Positions 45,061 through 56,476 are shown, counted from the first letter of the stretch. The stretch is 64,000 nucleotides of DNA from Panicum virgatum (GCF_016808335.1 NC_053144.1:17468403-17532402), one strand, 5' to 3'. Notes: generated by a model from the letters alone, not told the origin. Made by a program: numbers and translations.

Positions 45061-45558
45061 GGACCAGGGCACCAGGCGCAACAGTCGAACGCGTCGGGGG
45101 CGGTGAACGCGTCAGCGGCGCGGGACTGCCCCCCGGCTGCCGCCATGGTGGCATCCTCGCCCCCGGGGCGGCCTGCGAGCGCGGAGGCGCCAGGCGGCGG
45201 CATGGGGAAGATGAGCCGCGCCGCGGTGGTGGCGATTGTGGCTGGGGACTTCGCCATGGTGGGGCTCGTGGCCGCGCTGATGTTCTGCTACTTGTGGCCG
45301 CGCCTCTCCGGCCGGCGGAGAGGCAGGCGGCTCCAGCAGGGGGAAAAGATAGTCTACTCCTCGAGCGCTTACGGAGCCGCTGAGGTGGTCGCGGCGGCCG
45401 GTGCCGGCGACGCGACGTTCGAGCGGGGAAAGATGGTGTTTCTAGAGGACCTCAGCTGCATGCAGCAGCGGCGGCACGAGGCGGTTCGAGCTGGAGGAGC
45501 TGTTGCGCGCGTCCGCAGAGATGCCGGGCAAGGGCGGGTGCGGCACGGCGTACACAGC
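45061..45558 (+). pseudogene. LRR receptor-like kinase fragment
   Basis: A juxtamembrane piece of a plant leucine-rich-repeat receptor kinase of the kind with a single TM and a degenerate kinase. It carries a proline/alanine-rich outer stem, the TM helix AVVAIVAGDFAMVGLVAALM, a basic stop-transfer (GRRRGRR), then GEKIVYSSS and GKMVFLEDLS. A frameshift near 45470 moves the continuing homology (RRFELEELLRASAEM, GKGGCGTAY) to the next frame, and homology stops at about 45558 at the start of the kinase. The LRR ectodomain and nearly all of the kinase are missing. It is a truncated copy, not a gene. Confidence 0.75.
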
Positions 45559-45740
45559 TCACGAGTCCCAGAGGATCCAATGAATTTGTTCTATTCGATT
45601 CATACTCAGGGATAGAAAAGCACGACGCGGAGTAAATATTCTGTCCAGAAAGGAAATCAGAGCATGGGCATCTTTGCCATCTCCTGCTGGCGAAGCGAAG
45701 CCAAAAATTTCTGCTCCTGCAGCGGCCTGTGTGTGTAGTG

Positions 45741-45748
45741 TATAAAAA
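45741..45748 (+). promoter_or_regulatory. TATA box of small plant gene
   Basis: TATAAAAA at 45741, about 400 bp upstream of the ATG at 46142. The distance is explained by a predicted 5' UTR intron. Confidence 0.55.
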
Positions 45749-45878
45749 GACAAGCCTGCAAGACACGAGCAGGCAGGCAGAAGCTGACCTGTGAGAGAGG
45801 GCAAAGCTCTCACCCGTGCTTACTGCTTTGCTTATCCTTGGAGCAAGAGACTGAGAAAATCGTCTACTCAAGGAATAG

Positions 45879-46051
45879 GTATCTTCAAATTGTCAGATAT
45901 CATTTTTTTCTTTTCTTTTTTGAAACGGAGAAATCATTTTTTTTCTGAAGAAGAAGATTGCCAGAGTTTCTCGACGTTGTATGTGTAATTGCATCTCTAA
46001 GTTCGTATCTTTCGATTCCACAAGCTGTTTTTTTTTTCTGTTTCCGTTCAG
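45879..46051 (+). other. Putative 5' UTR intron
   Basis: Donor AATAG|GTATCT at 45879. The acceptor is a long T-run ending TTTCCGTTCAG at 46051. The sequence between is T-rich, as plant introns are. Confidence 0.5.
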
Positions 46052-46141
46052 GTCAGTAACTTAACTTCCGTTCCGGTAGATTTGGTAAAGCAGAGTTTGA
46101 GTCTCCTCGCTTGTTCTGGCTGCAGCTCCTCCCTCCAATCC

Positions 46142-46396
46142 ATGGGTTCCAAGGACGACGCGCCGACATGGGCGGACCAGTGGGGCTCCGGCGACGACGA
46201 CGGGGCCAGCGCCGGCGCCGGCGAGGCGGACGGTGACAAGAAGACGGTCGCCGGCAACGTGAAGGCGGCGGCGTCGGAGGGGCTCGTCAAGGCCAAGGCG
46301 GCGGCGCTGGTGGGGGCGCACAAGGTCAAGTCCGGGACGAGCAGCGGCATCAAGTGGGTGAAAGAGCAGTACCAGAAGAGGGCGTCGTCCAAGTGA
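46142..46396 (+). CDS. Small conserved plant protein, unknown function
   Basis: An 84-residue intact protein. The N-terminal motif SKDDAPTWADQWG, an acidic glycine/alanine linker, and a basic C-terminal helix with KAKAAALVGAHKVKSG and GIKWVKEQYQK match a small family I recall from many flowering plants, whose function is not established. No signal peptide or TM segment is visible. I chose the ATG at 46142 because the conserved motif starts right after it; the in-frame leader from 46082 is unlike the family. It has its own TATA box and a likely 5' UTR intron, so it is probably a live host gene. Confidence 0.75.
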   Translation: MGSKDDAPTWADQWGSGDDDGASAGAGEADGDKKTVAGNVKAAASEGLVKAKAAALVGAHKVKSGTSSGIKWVKEQYQKRASSK

Positions 46397-47295
46397 GCAC
46401 GGCGCGGCGCGCCATGCGCTAGGATGTTCTTCCGTTTGCGGCACTGAGCTGTGGGATTTTAACTCGTTTTCTCTTGGATTGGATTTGGATTTAGACTTTT
46501 GGATTGCAATTGGCTCCTTTGGACGAGAGCTTCTAACTTGTAAGCCGATGGGCTTTCTTATGAATTTGCGTGTGGTTGTAGTCGAGATGATTTTGCACAA
46601 GTTCATGCTCTCTCTCAAGCATAGAGATTACAGTAGAAGCCTTGCCCGTGCTGGCTTGCTCCACGCAAAAGAGAAGAGTACAACTGCATGCAGACATGGT
46701 TTGGAGCGAATTTTGGATACATGACAAAATTTCGTCTAATGTCAAATTCAAAATCACGCGTTTTTCTTTCCAAATATCAGGCTTCAAATCTAAGAAGAGC
46801 GGTATAAGTGGGATGTCAGATAATTTGGATACTACTAGGGGATTTGGTGTGATACCAAAATAGAGGGATATAAGGGTATGTTTGGTTCAGCTTTTTTGGG
46901 CCGTGGCTTTCTAAGAAAGCCAAACAGCCAACCATGGGAATGCTGTAGCATAAGTGCTTTCAATAAAAGCAGTTTCCGTCTAGTTCATTTCTCACAGCAG
47001 CGAAGGAGGTGCTTTTCCTATGGCTGTGAGATCGGCAACTTCGCAAAAATTACTCACTGCCATCGGTTATGTAGGTACCGCTTATCTCTTTTATTTTCTC
47101 TCCTCCAACACGAGCTCCTCCGCCACAAGCTTCACCGCTGTCAGGTCCTAGGCCACATGCCCGCATCCACCCCCGCAGCGCCATGGCCGCCCCGCTGCAT
47201 CCACCTTCGCTGTAGGTGGGCCGCTGCCGCCGTCGAGGTCCTCTAGTGCCGGCTCCTCCACCATGTCCTCCTCCGCCGGGGCCGCGCGCCGCCGC
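46397..47295. other. Intergenic sequence with possible MITE
   Basis: 3' UTR of the small gene, then sequence beginning GGGTATGTTTGGTTCAGC near 46874 that resembles a MITE end. No matching right terminus was found. Confidence 0.3.
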
Positions 47296-47541
47296 GAGCC
47301 TTCGCTGCCCACGTGCGAGCTCAACTGCGGGCAGGCCGCCGCCGGTGCTTTGCTCCACGGCGTGCGAGCTCAACTGCGGGCGGGCCTCCGCGCGGGCCCG
47401 CGTGCCGCCACGAGCCTTCGCTGCCCACGTGCGAGCTCAACTGCGGGCGGGCCGCCGCCAGCGCGTTGCTCCGTGGCGTGCGAGCTCAACTGCGGGCGGG
47501 CCTCCGCCGGGGCCGCGCGCCGCTGCGAGCCTTCGCTGGCC
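47296..47541. repeat. 116-bp GC-rich tandem repeat with G-boxes
   Basis: GAGCCTTCGCTG recurs at 47296, 47412 and 47528 (116-bp period). Inside each unit GTGCGAGCTCAACTGCGGG occurs twice, 49 bp apart (47313, 47362, 47429, 47478). CACGTG G-box cores occur at about 47310, 47427 and 47541. Open frames through it encode RASSTAGG-type repeats and are unlikely to be real proteins. Confidence 0.8.
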
Positions 47542-47544
47542 ACG

Positions 47545-48754
47545 TGTTATCGCCGTAAATTAACAGGATTAATTTATGCGCCGAAAGCATGATGGGCTTA
47601 AAGCAGAAGATTGAAGAAGGCTTGTAAATCGGCTCCTGCGTGAGCACCTAGGCCACATGGGCCATGTATCCTTAGATTTAGATTAGAGATAGAGTCCGAT
47701 CAGGACAAGATTAGTTTAGATTATTTTCCAAGTCTCCGGACTATAAATATGTACCCTATGTTATTCATGAAAGAAGAACGTCATCACGTCTCGCAAACAA
47801 CAAACTCGGCGCATCGCCACCCCTAACCCTAGGGTTTCGTCCAAGTAAGTGCCATGCTGCCCTAATCGCTCCTCGCGATCAGGGCAACGTTGTTCTTCCT
47901 TTTACCTTGGTATTACTCGTACTGAAGTGTTTTTGATGGCGAGTAGTACTAGTTATCCTGATGTTCGTAGCATGGCTTTTAGTAGATTTTTGTACCTTGT
48001 TGTTTATCATCTACGAATATCATGTTGTCTCTGTGCAGTCATGTTTCAATATTATGCTAGTTCTTGTCATATAGGATTAGTTGCACAGAGACGACACCCT
48101 GCTTCTTTTATGTTTAGTAGATCTGATCTGTCACGGTTTGCTCTTATTCTTGAGAGTTGGCGTAATATCTGCTAGGTTAGGCCTTGCAAACGGGTTGGAT
48201 GATCCGGTGGTGTTTTAGATGCTTTATCTTAGCTTTAACAGGGAATTGATCCGGGAATTGGCTCTTGCTAGTTCTTAGGCCTCTGTTTTTTGTTATGGTT
48301 TAGTTATCTGTTACGTTCATTAGGCCCAGTTACGTGTAGGACATTCCGATCTAGCAGTGAAGCTTTTACCGTTGTGGGTTAGATCGATTAGATTTAATTG
48401 AAGCAGTTTTATAGTTATTTGCTTTATCTGTCAATATCCGGATGCAACAGATCCCATCTGACACCGGGACTCGATCGGCTCTTTAAAGCCGATGCAAGAG
48501 TCGTCCCGGGGAGCCGACTACGGCTCGGACTTACGTTTCCACGTGTTTGTGTATGCAGGTCGATCATCGCAAGCACGTCCGCACCTTCCTGATCGGGTAT
48601 AGGTCAGGTGGCACGCCCTGCGTCTTCACAAGCCGCGGTGCGTTGCTGGAATTGCGGGCCGTCGACGAGGGAGCAGTGCCTGCCAGCGCCCCGGCAACCT
48701 CCCGGCTCTTCGTGTTGCCTGTCGCTGCTCGCCGGTGGGTTTCGACCGACAACA
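47545..48754 (+). mobile_element. 5' LTR of Tat-lineage gypsy element
   Basis: It runs from TGTTATCGCC to CGACAACA (inverted TGTT/AACA ends), with GGACTATAAATATG as promoter motif near 47738 and a primer site 5 bp beyond its end. Inside it, CCAA|GTAAGTGCC (47845) and TGTGTATGCAG (48559) look like donor and acceptor of a leader intron. The 3' LTR is not in the window. Confidence 0.65.
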
Positions 48755-48759
48755 CATTC

Positions 48760-48777
48760 TGGCACGCCCAGTGGGAC
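48760..48777 (+). other. Primer binding site of Tat element
   Basis: TGGCACGCCCAGTGGGAC follows the LTR. Its TGG start and position mark a tRNA primer site of the TGGCRCGCC type used by Tat elements; the exact tRNA was not determined. Confidence 0.65.
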
Positions 48778-48806
48778 ACTCATCAACAGCAACGCCCACC
48801 ACAGAG

Positions 48807-51800
48807 ATGACGAGAGTTCAAGATCAAGAACCCGCTCCCAAGCCCATCATGTATGAAGAGCTCCCTCCTGAACACAAGAAGAAGTATGACGAGATCAAAG
48901 CTCTGCTGGAAGCCGATCTCATCGGCTCCTTTGAGAGTTTGAGAGGACCCGCAACCATGGCATCAAGTGGAAGGGGTTCTCACCAGAAGGCGCTCTCGAC
49001 AACGTAGATCTGTCTGTGCCATCAGAAGAGCGCACCAGAGCCTTGCGTCTGGAGATGAACTACATGGTGGCCCATACGCTTCATCGGCACTCTCAGAGCC
49101 TGATGAATGAGCTCGAGCGTGTGGCTCATCGTGTCATCCAAGAGATAATCAAGAACCAGTACTCCCCATCAGGACCTACCTTGGGGGGTCACGCAGAGGA
49201 AGCTGCATTGCATTCTAGGCCGCAATTGCCGTTCTCATTTGCGGCTCCAAAACCACAGAGCGCGCCGATCTACGTCGTCCACAAGATCGGCAGTGATCCT
49301 GGAGAAGGCCAGTTCCTCACCGAGCCACCCAAGGAGATCCCGCACGGCTACACGTGCGCCTACATCCCTGATAGCGTCAGTCCAGCACGCTCGGTGCAGA
49401 TGGTAAACCCAGGAGCTTCTGGAGCAGACGCGGAGAAACAAGCGTGGCTGGCAAAGTACGCTACTGGGCCGAGTGCTGAGCCATCGGCCCCAGGAGTCCT
49501 TAGTGTGGAGCAGGTCAGTGCAATACTGAGAGACCAGTTTGGCATCCTGCCCAAGAGGAAAGCGATCGGCTATTCCAAGCCGTATCCAAGTGACTACGAT
49601 TTGATCCCATTGCCACCCAAGTATCGGCTCCCTGAGTTCACCAAATTCAACGGGTCAGAAGGAGCCAGCTCCATAGAGCACGTGAGCCGATACTGAACGC
49701 AGCTTGGGATGATCTCAGTATCGGATCCGCTGAGGGTCCGGTTCTTCGGCCAATCTCTTACAGGCCCGGCTTTTGGATGGTACGCGTCGTTGGCTCCAGA
49801 TTCGATTCGAACCTGGAGGCAGCTGGAAGATCAATTCCATACCCAGTATCACTCAGAGGCTGCTGAAGCTGGAATTGCCGACCTCGCCCAAGTCAGGCAA
49901 AAGCGAGGAGAGACTGTGTCAGAGTATATACAGCGCTTCAGAGAGGTCAAGAACCGATGCTACTCATCGCGCATCACAGAGAATGAGGCAGTCGACTTGG
50001 CTGTTCTGGGGCTCGCTAAGCCGATCAAGGATCTGGCTTTCCAGTTGGAGTTCACATCTCTGGCGCACCTGGTGCAGAAGCTTACGGCATATGAGCTTTA
50101 TCATCCTGAGTTGTACCAGGACAAGTTTAAGCGCCATGTGAACATGGCCCAGGCGGATGAATCTGATGACTCTGGTGAGGAGCAAGAAGTGGCCGTGGCA
50201 GAGTGGACTCGGGGGGGGGCAAACCCTGTCTCGTGCAAGTGGATCAAACAGCAGGGGCTTGTGAAGGGCTTCGACTTCGACGTGACCAAAGCAGAGCAGA
50301 TATTTGATCTGCTCCTCAAAGAAAAATAGCTGAAGCTCCCAGAGAATCACAAGCTACCGACGGCACAAGAGTTGCAGGGGAGACTGTACTGCAAATGGCA
50401 ACACTCGTTCACTCATGCCACGGGTGAATGTAAGGAGCTGCGTCGTCAGATCCAATCGGCTATCGAGCAAGGCCGATTAATTTTGGCTCAACACACGATG
50501 AAGGTCGACACGAAGCCCTTCCCACAAGCCAACGTGGTAGAGTTGTCGGATTTCACTCTTGCGGGCCAGAATTTTTCATTCCAGATCAACATGGCGGGGC
50601 CCGTACGCCGTCATGACAAGCAAAGGAGAGAGGCCGTTTCTGGCAAACGGCCCCAAGGTCAAGATGAACCAGGGCGACAGCATATTACTGAAGAGCAAGT
50701 GCGTCACATCCGTAACCAGCTTCCTGCTTCCGATCGGCTTCTGGAAAAGTATGAATATCAGCATAAGTTGCATCGCCGATATCAATCGGAAGAAGAAGAG
50801 TACGAGTACCGCACAGGGAGGACGCTGGGAAGGCGCCAGGCTGTACGCGTACACTGGCATTGCCCGTTCTTCAGGTACTGTTGGAACTCCGGCATGAGCC
50901 GATTGCCTACCATAGATGATTGCTTGGAGTGCAGGCCTCGGACACACCAGCTAGGCGAAACATCAGTATTCCGGCGCTTGGGTTCCAAGGTGCGTCACGA
51001 TGATCACGTCCGGCGGTCATCCAGGGGTGATTCCAAGCCGGAAGAAGAAGACAGGTACCATCGCCCACGGTGGTGTCCTGACAGGCTTAATCGGTCACAG
51101 AAGTGCAGAGTGCAGCGCTTGCGTAATCTGGAAGAGGCAGAAGCAAAGTACCTTGACATCCTGAGGAAGGCGCGTCCGGATCTCGCGGAACAGGTCAAGC
51201 GACCGCGAAGGGAGGAGAGGCGCCCTCCAAGAAAAGAGTGGCGCCCCAAGCAGACAAAAGCTGATGAGAAGCCATTGGCTGATGTGAACATGGTGTTCGT
51301 GCTCCCGTCAGAATTCCGGGCAGCCCAGCCGGAGGATTCATCTGTTGCACAGTTGGATCTGGGCCCACAGCCGATCATCTTCGAGAAGCCAAAGGAAAAA
51401 AGCTACAAACATTTGAAAGGGCTGTATCTCAAGGGCTTCATCAACGGCAGACCCGTCAATAGGATGTTGGTCGACACCGGCGCTGCAGTCAACCTGATGC
51501 CATATTCAGTGCTGCGCCGATTAGGACGTTATTCTGCCGACCTAATTAAGACCAATGTGATGCTCAACGAATTCAACAGACAATCCATCAGAGGCAATGG
51601 GGGTCCTTAATGTGGAGCTGACAGTGGGTCGCAAGACTGTGCCAACATCGTTCTTCATCGTCAACAGCAAGAGTACATACTCAGTACTGCTTGGGAGGGA
51701 CTGGATTCATGCCAACTGTTGTATCCCTTCCACAATGCATCAGTATCTGGTTCAATGGGATGGCGATGAAGTAGAAGTGGTCCCTGCAGATGATTCCTGC

Positions 51801-51941
51801 GAAGTCTCGCTTGCAGATATGAATGCCTGGGACGCAGAAGGACAAGAGCCGATCTCAGGGATCGCCCTAGAAGATTGTGATCGGATCGAAGCGACAAAAA
51901 ACGGACTGAGGCTGGTCTTATCCACTGGCCTCACAGAGTAA
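48807..51941 (+). pseudogene. Tat-lineage gag-protease, broken
   Basis: Gag begins at the ATG 48807. Landmarks are PPEHKKKYDEIKALL, KYRLPEFTKFNG, the capsid core TGPAFGWYASLAP and LEDQFHTQYHS, then a basic linker and the protease LVDTGAAVNLMPYSVL near 51470 with LLGRDWIH near 51690. Breaks: frameshift near 48945, TGA at 49694-49696, TAG at 50327-50329, and a frameshift at the protease near 51595. Gag here is long and basic, as usual for the lineage. The stop at 51939-51941 separates protease from RT. Confidence 0.8.
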
Positions 51942-51981
51942 AAACATCCTGGCATGCCACGGGGTGTAATAGCAATAGAGA

Positions 51982-52002
51982 GGCCGATCCCAGCGATCGG
52001 CC
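51982..52002. repeat. Hairpin after protease stop
   Basis: Perfect 8-bp arms GGCCGATC and GATCGGCC around a 5-base loop, 41 bp after the protease stop, in a gap of about 180 bp without an open frame before RT. Related Ogre elements have an intron in this gap, and a structural or splicing role is possible. Confidence 0.45.
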
Positions 52003-52123
52003 CCGAAAAATAGAAAAATCCTATTCGGAGTTGGAATTGTTACATCATGTACATACGATGGCCTGCTCCAGCAGTTGGCCACTCACTGTTTGTTTGGATT
52101 TGGATGATAGTGGAAGTATATAA

Positions 52124-55100
52124 GCGGCCGGCCCATGCGGTTGGCCAAATAATTTTTCTTGTCATCTCCCTGTGTTTGCCGCCGACCTTGTGGATAACGA
52201 AGACTCGCCTGCGTTCGCAGCTGGTTTTTCAGATGACGGCAAGCTGGGATACGGGTTCACGTCAGCTGATGATTTGGAAGAGGTTGACATCGGTCCTGGG
52301 GATAAGCCATGACCGACATTTATCAGCAAGAAGTTGGATCCGGTCTTGCGAGAGGAGATGATTGCACTACTGAAAGAGTACCAGGATTGTTTCGCATGGG
52401 ATTACACTGAGATGCCCGGCCTAGACAGAAGCATCGTCGAGCATCGGCTCCCGCTCAAGAAAGGGTTTCGGCCGTTTAAGCAACGAGCACGTCAGATGAA
52501 GGCCGAAGTCCTAGAAGAAGTCAAGAAAGAGGTGGAGAAGATGTTGGATGCTGGGTTCATCAGGCCATGCCGGTATGCAGAATGGATCTCTAGCGTGGTA
52601 CCGGTGCAAAAGAAGGACGGCCGATGGCGTGTCTGCGTCGATTTTAGAGATCTCAACAGAGCGACGCCAAAGGACGAGTACCCAATGCCTGTTGTAGAAA
52701 CATTGATCAATGCAGCTGCCGGCCACAAGATGATGAGTTTTATGGACGGTAATGCCGGCTACAACCAGATCTTCATGGCCCCAGAAGACGTGAACAAGAC
52801 TGCGTTCAGAGTACCAGGCGCGGTCGGCTTGTTCGAATATTTGGTGATGACCTTTGGACTGAAAAATGCCGGTGCAACGTACCAACGTGCTATGAATTAC
52901 ATTTTTCATGATCTCATCGGCAAACTGGTAGAGACCTATATTGATGATGTCGTGGTCAAGTCCAAATCAGCTGGGGGGCATTTAGAAGATCTGCGTCAAG
53001 TTTTAGAGCGGACTCGAAGGTTTGGGCTTAAAATGAACCCAAAGAAGTGCGCCTTTGGAATATCGGCCGGTCAATTTCTGGGATTCTTGGTGCATGAACG
53101 GGGAATCGAGATCGGCCTGAAAAGTCAAGAAGCTGTGAAGACGATGAAGCCACCAACTACGAAGAAAGAGTTGCAGAAGATCATCGGTAAAATTAACTTT
53201 GTCAGACGATTTATTTCCAATCTGTCTGGGCGCATTGAACCGTTCATGGGTTTAGTAAAGATCAAATCCGATGGTGAGTTTCGCTAGGGGGCAGAACATC
53301 AGCAAGCTTTCGATGAAATTAAAGAATATCTGTCCAAGCCTCCAGTGTTGGTTCCTCCTCAACAAGATAGGCCGTTCTACATGTACCTATCCGTGGGTGA
53401 CGCTTCCATTGCTTCGGTGTTAGTCCAGAAGCATGACGGCCAGGAGATGGTGGTTTTCTACCTCAGTAGGCGCATGTTAGACGCCGAGACCAGGTACCCT
53501 GAAATCGAGAAGCTTTGCCTTTGCTTATTCTTTACATGTACAAAGCTTCGTCATATTTTGCTCTCGGCGGAAACAATTGTCATATGCAAATCGGATATCA
53601 TAAAGCATATGCTGTCGCCTCCTGTCCTGAAAGGCCGGCTTGGAAAATGGATGTTTGCATTGTCAGAATTCGATATTCGGTATCAACCTGCAAAAGCAGT
53701 TAAAGGACAGGCACTGGCGGATCTTGTTGCAGACAGGATCAGCACGGGTATTGCTGCACTATTTGTTCGTGCTTGGGCTATGTTTTTCGACGGATCAGCT
53801 TGTGATGATGGATGCGGTGTGGGAATTCTGTTGGTGTCGCCTCGAGGGGCGACTTACTCCTTTTCCATCAGGATGACTGCCCCGTGCACCAATAATTTGG
53901 TAGAATATGAATCCGTTCGCAAAGGGATGGAACTGCTCCTTGAAGCTGGTGCAGAAGCGGTGGAAATTTTTGGAGATTCAAAACTGGTGATTTCTCAGCT
54001 CACGGAAGAATATAGATGTGAGAGCGAGGCTCTTTTTCCGATATGGATGCAGTGCCGTGAGTTGATGTCACAATTCAGGTACATCAATTTCCACTGGATA
54101 CGCAGAACTCTGAACAATGAAGCCAATGATTTGGCTCAGATGGCTTCTGGCTACAAAGAAACAGCCGATGAAGTCGACGTGGAGGTTCAGTTTCTGGAAC
54201 CTGGAGACTAGAGAGCCGATATCTTCAATTAAGATTCGGCTCGGGGGGCACCCAGAAGGATAAGACTCAAGGCCATGAAGTATGTTCTGATAGGGGATAA
54301 CATGTTCTACAAGACCTTGGAAGGACTACTGCTTAAATGTCTGGGACCTTCAGAGTCAAGTCGGCTCTTGCATGAGATTCATGACGGAACCTGCGGTACT
54401 CAACAATCGGCTCATAAGATGAAGTGGCTGATTAGGCGATCGGGTTATTACTGGCCCACTATGCTTGAAAATTGCTTCAAATATTACAAAGGATGTCAGG
54501 CATGTCAGAGGTTTGGCAAAATTCAGATAGTGCCAGCATCAGTGATGAATCCTATCATCAAACCGTGGCCATTCAGAGGTTGGGCCATGGACATGATTGG
54601 TCAGATCAACCCGTCGTCTAGCAAGGGACACCAATGGGTTTTAGCTGCTACAGATTATTTAACAAAATGGGTAGAAGCAGAGCCCATGAGGTCAGTAGCG
54701 TAGAAAGATGTGATCGGCTTTGTCAAAGAGCATATCATTCACAGATTTGGGATTCCTCAAACTATTACGACCGATGGTGGGTCGGTTTTTATATCAGAGG
54801 AATTCAGGAAGTTTGCCGATGACATGGGAATTAAGCTGATCAGATCATCTCCATATTATGCTCAAGCTAATGGACAAGCTGAAGCATCCAACCAGAGCCT
54901 CATCAAGCTCATAAAGAGAAAGATCGATGAATATCCTAGGCGCTGGCATGAGGTTTTGTCAGAAGCTTTGTGGGCATATCGTATTTCATGTCACGGGTCC
55001 ACCAAAACATCGCCGTACCATTTAGTCTACGGCCAAGACGCTGTGCTACCTTGGGAAATCATGGCCGGGTCAAGGCGTGTCGAGTTTCAGAATGATCTAT

Positions 55101-55456
55101 CTGCTGAACAGTATGCGGCCCTGATGAACGATAATGTGGAGGATCTGACAGAGCTAAGGCTTTGGTCGCTGGAGAAGATCAAGGAAAATAAGGCTAAAGT
55201 TGCTCGCGCATACAACAAGGTCAAGCCAAAGAATTTTCAGGTTGGATACTTGGTTTGGGAGGCAGTATTGCCGTTGGGAACTAAAGATAAAAAATATGGC
55301 AAGTGGTCTCCAACTTGGCACGGGCCGTACAAGATCGATTAGGTTTTGCCTGGGAATGCATACATGCTCGAGGAATTGGACTGTGTCAAGTTTCCTGTTG
55401 CTGTTAATGGTCAACACCTCAAGAAGTATTTCCCGAGCATGTGGGGAAGCGAGTGA
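52124..55456 (+). pseudogene. Tat-lineage pol (RT-RH-aRH-INT), broken
   Basis: RT spans about 52330-52970 (KKDGRWRVCVDFRDLN, YIDDVVVKS), followed by a Ty3-type RNase H (about 53340-53680). A second, archaeal-type RNase H follows (MFFDGSACDDGCGVGI, NNLVEYESV, FGDSKLVISQL, about 53780-54130); this dual RNase H is the hallmark of the Tat lineage. Integrase has HDGTCG...CQACQ and core motifs MDMIG, TTDGGSVF and GQAEASNQ. One frame throughout is broken by TGA near 52310, TAG at 53285-53287, stops at 54209-54211 and just after, TAG at 54701-54703 and TAG at 55340-55342. No chromodomain is seen, as expected. Confidence 0.85.
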
Positions 55457-55493
55457 CAAGAGCCGATGAGATCCATCTGGCTATACTAAGATA

Positions 55494-55710
55494 GGCCAAC
55501 ACGTTGAGTTGGCCGCAAAAAAAAAAAAGAAATAGGCCAACACATTGAGTTGGCCGGTAAAAAAAAGATAGGCCAACACATTGAGTTGGCCGGTAAAAAA
55601 AAATAAATAGGCCAACACGTTGAGTTGGCCGGTAAAAAAAAGATAGGCCAACACGTTGAGTTGGCCGGTAAAAAAAATAATGAATGAGAGGCCAACACGT
55701 TGAGTTGGCT
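55494..55710. repeat. Six tandem hairpins with A-tracts
   Basis: Six copies (55494, 55535, 55571, 55610, 55646, 55690) of arms GGCCAAC / GTTGGCC around a 7-base loop ACRTTGA, each followed by a run of A, with spacing 36-44 bp. The last copy has one arm mismatch. The array sits between the end of sense pol and the end of the antisense ORF. Confidence 0.9.
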
Positions 55711-55828
55711 AGTAAAAAATATATATGAGAAGCGAGAACAGCCGATGTGTAACCATCGACTTAAGATGTTTTTAGAACAGTGACAAGTTTCAGGTTAACA
55801 GGCAGTAATAATTGTTTCTTGAGCCTAT

Positions 55829-56464
55829 CTACTGGTTCAGGAATTCTTCTATGGCGTGGATGGCTTCTGTGCGGACGGCGTCTGCTCTTGCTATGATTGC
55901 TTCGTCATCCTTGTCATCGCCTGTAACTATCTGCCGGCTCAAGGTGTTTATCTCTGCGAACTCTGCTTGTATCTGCTCGGCTATTTCCTGGGTCTCCTGT
56001 TCGGAGTTTGTGATGGAAGTTTCCTCGGCCTGGATGAGCTTCTTGGTGGTACGAACCTTTTCTTCGAGTTCTGTCAGTTCTTTCTTCAGGAGGTCGAGTC
56101 ATTTCTTGTTGGCAGACACGTCAGCTTTGGTATCTAGAGTTGCCTTCTTCTGGTTGAGGGCCTTGCACTTTTGAGCAATGTCAGCTTTTAGAAAAGCTTG
56201 AGAGTGACGTGCTTCTATTCTTTGTTGTGCTTTGTTCACTTCTACCCGGAAGAATGGAAGATTGCTAGCTGGCCAAAGCTTGATTTGCAGTGGCTCCGAG
56301 AGTTGGGATTCTATTTGCTCGAAGATGTTCTTTATTTCACTGGAATCGCCAACTAGAGCAGTGAGTGTAGCAGATAGCAGATCCTTCATGAAATGAAGCC
56401 GATGTGCCAAATTAGCCGATTGCTGCAAATATGGTGTTTTTGCTCCAGGGGCAGTCGGACACAT
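55829..56464 (-). pseudogene. Antisense coiled-coil ORF of Tat element
   Basis: A 211-residue frame on the strand opposite to gag-pol, between pol and the (missing) 3' LTR. The ATG is at 56464 and the final TAG at 55829-55831, with one in-frame TGA at 56099-56101. The product is almost entirely coiled coil (KALNQKKATL, KKELTELEEKVRTTKKL, EQETQEIAEQIQAEF) and acidic at the end. Grande and some other Tat elements carry an antisense ORF at this place; whether this one is homologous needs alignment. Only 12 bp of pre-insertion sequence remain upstream before the target duplication (56477-56481) and the right-hand LTR, so its promoter was probably removed by that insertion. Confidence 0.6.
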
Positions 56465-56476
56465 CGATACTGGGTC

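Noticed and set aside
55494..55710. CRISPR-like array
   Set aside because: Unit spacing is short and spacers are A-runs without unique sequence; the DNA is plant nuclear.
55812..56174. Plus-strand frame of 120 codons downstream of Tat pol
   Set aside because: It is the complement of the antisense coiled-coil ORF, which has the more protein-like composition.
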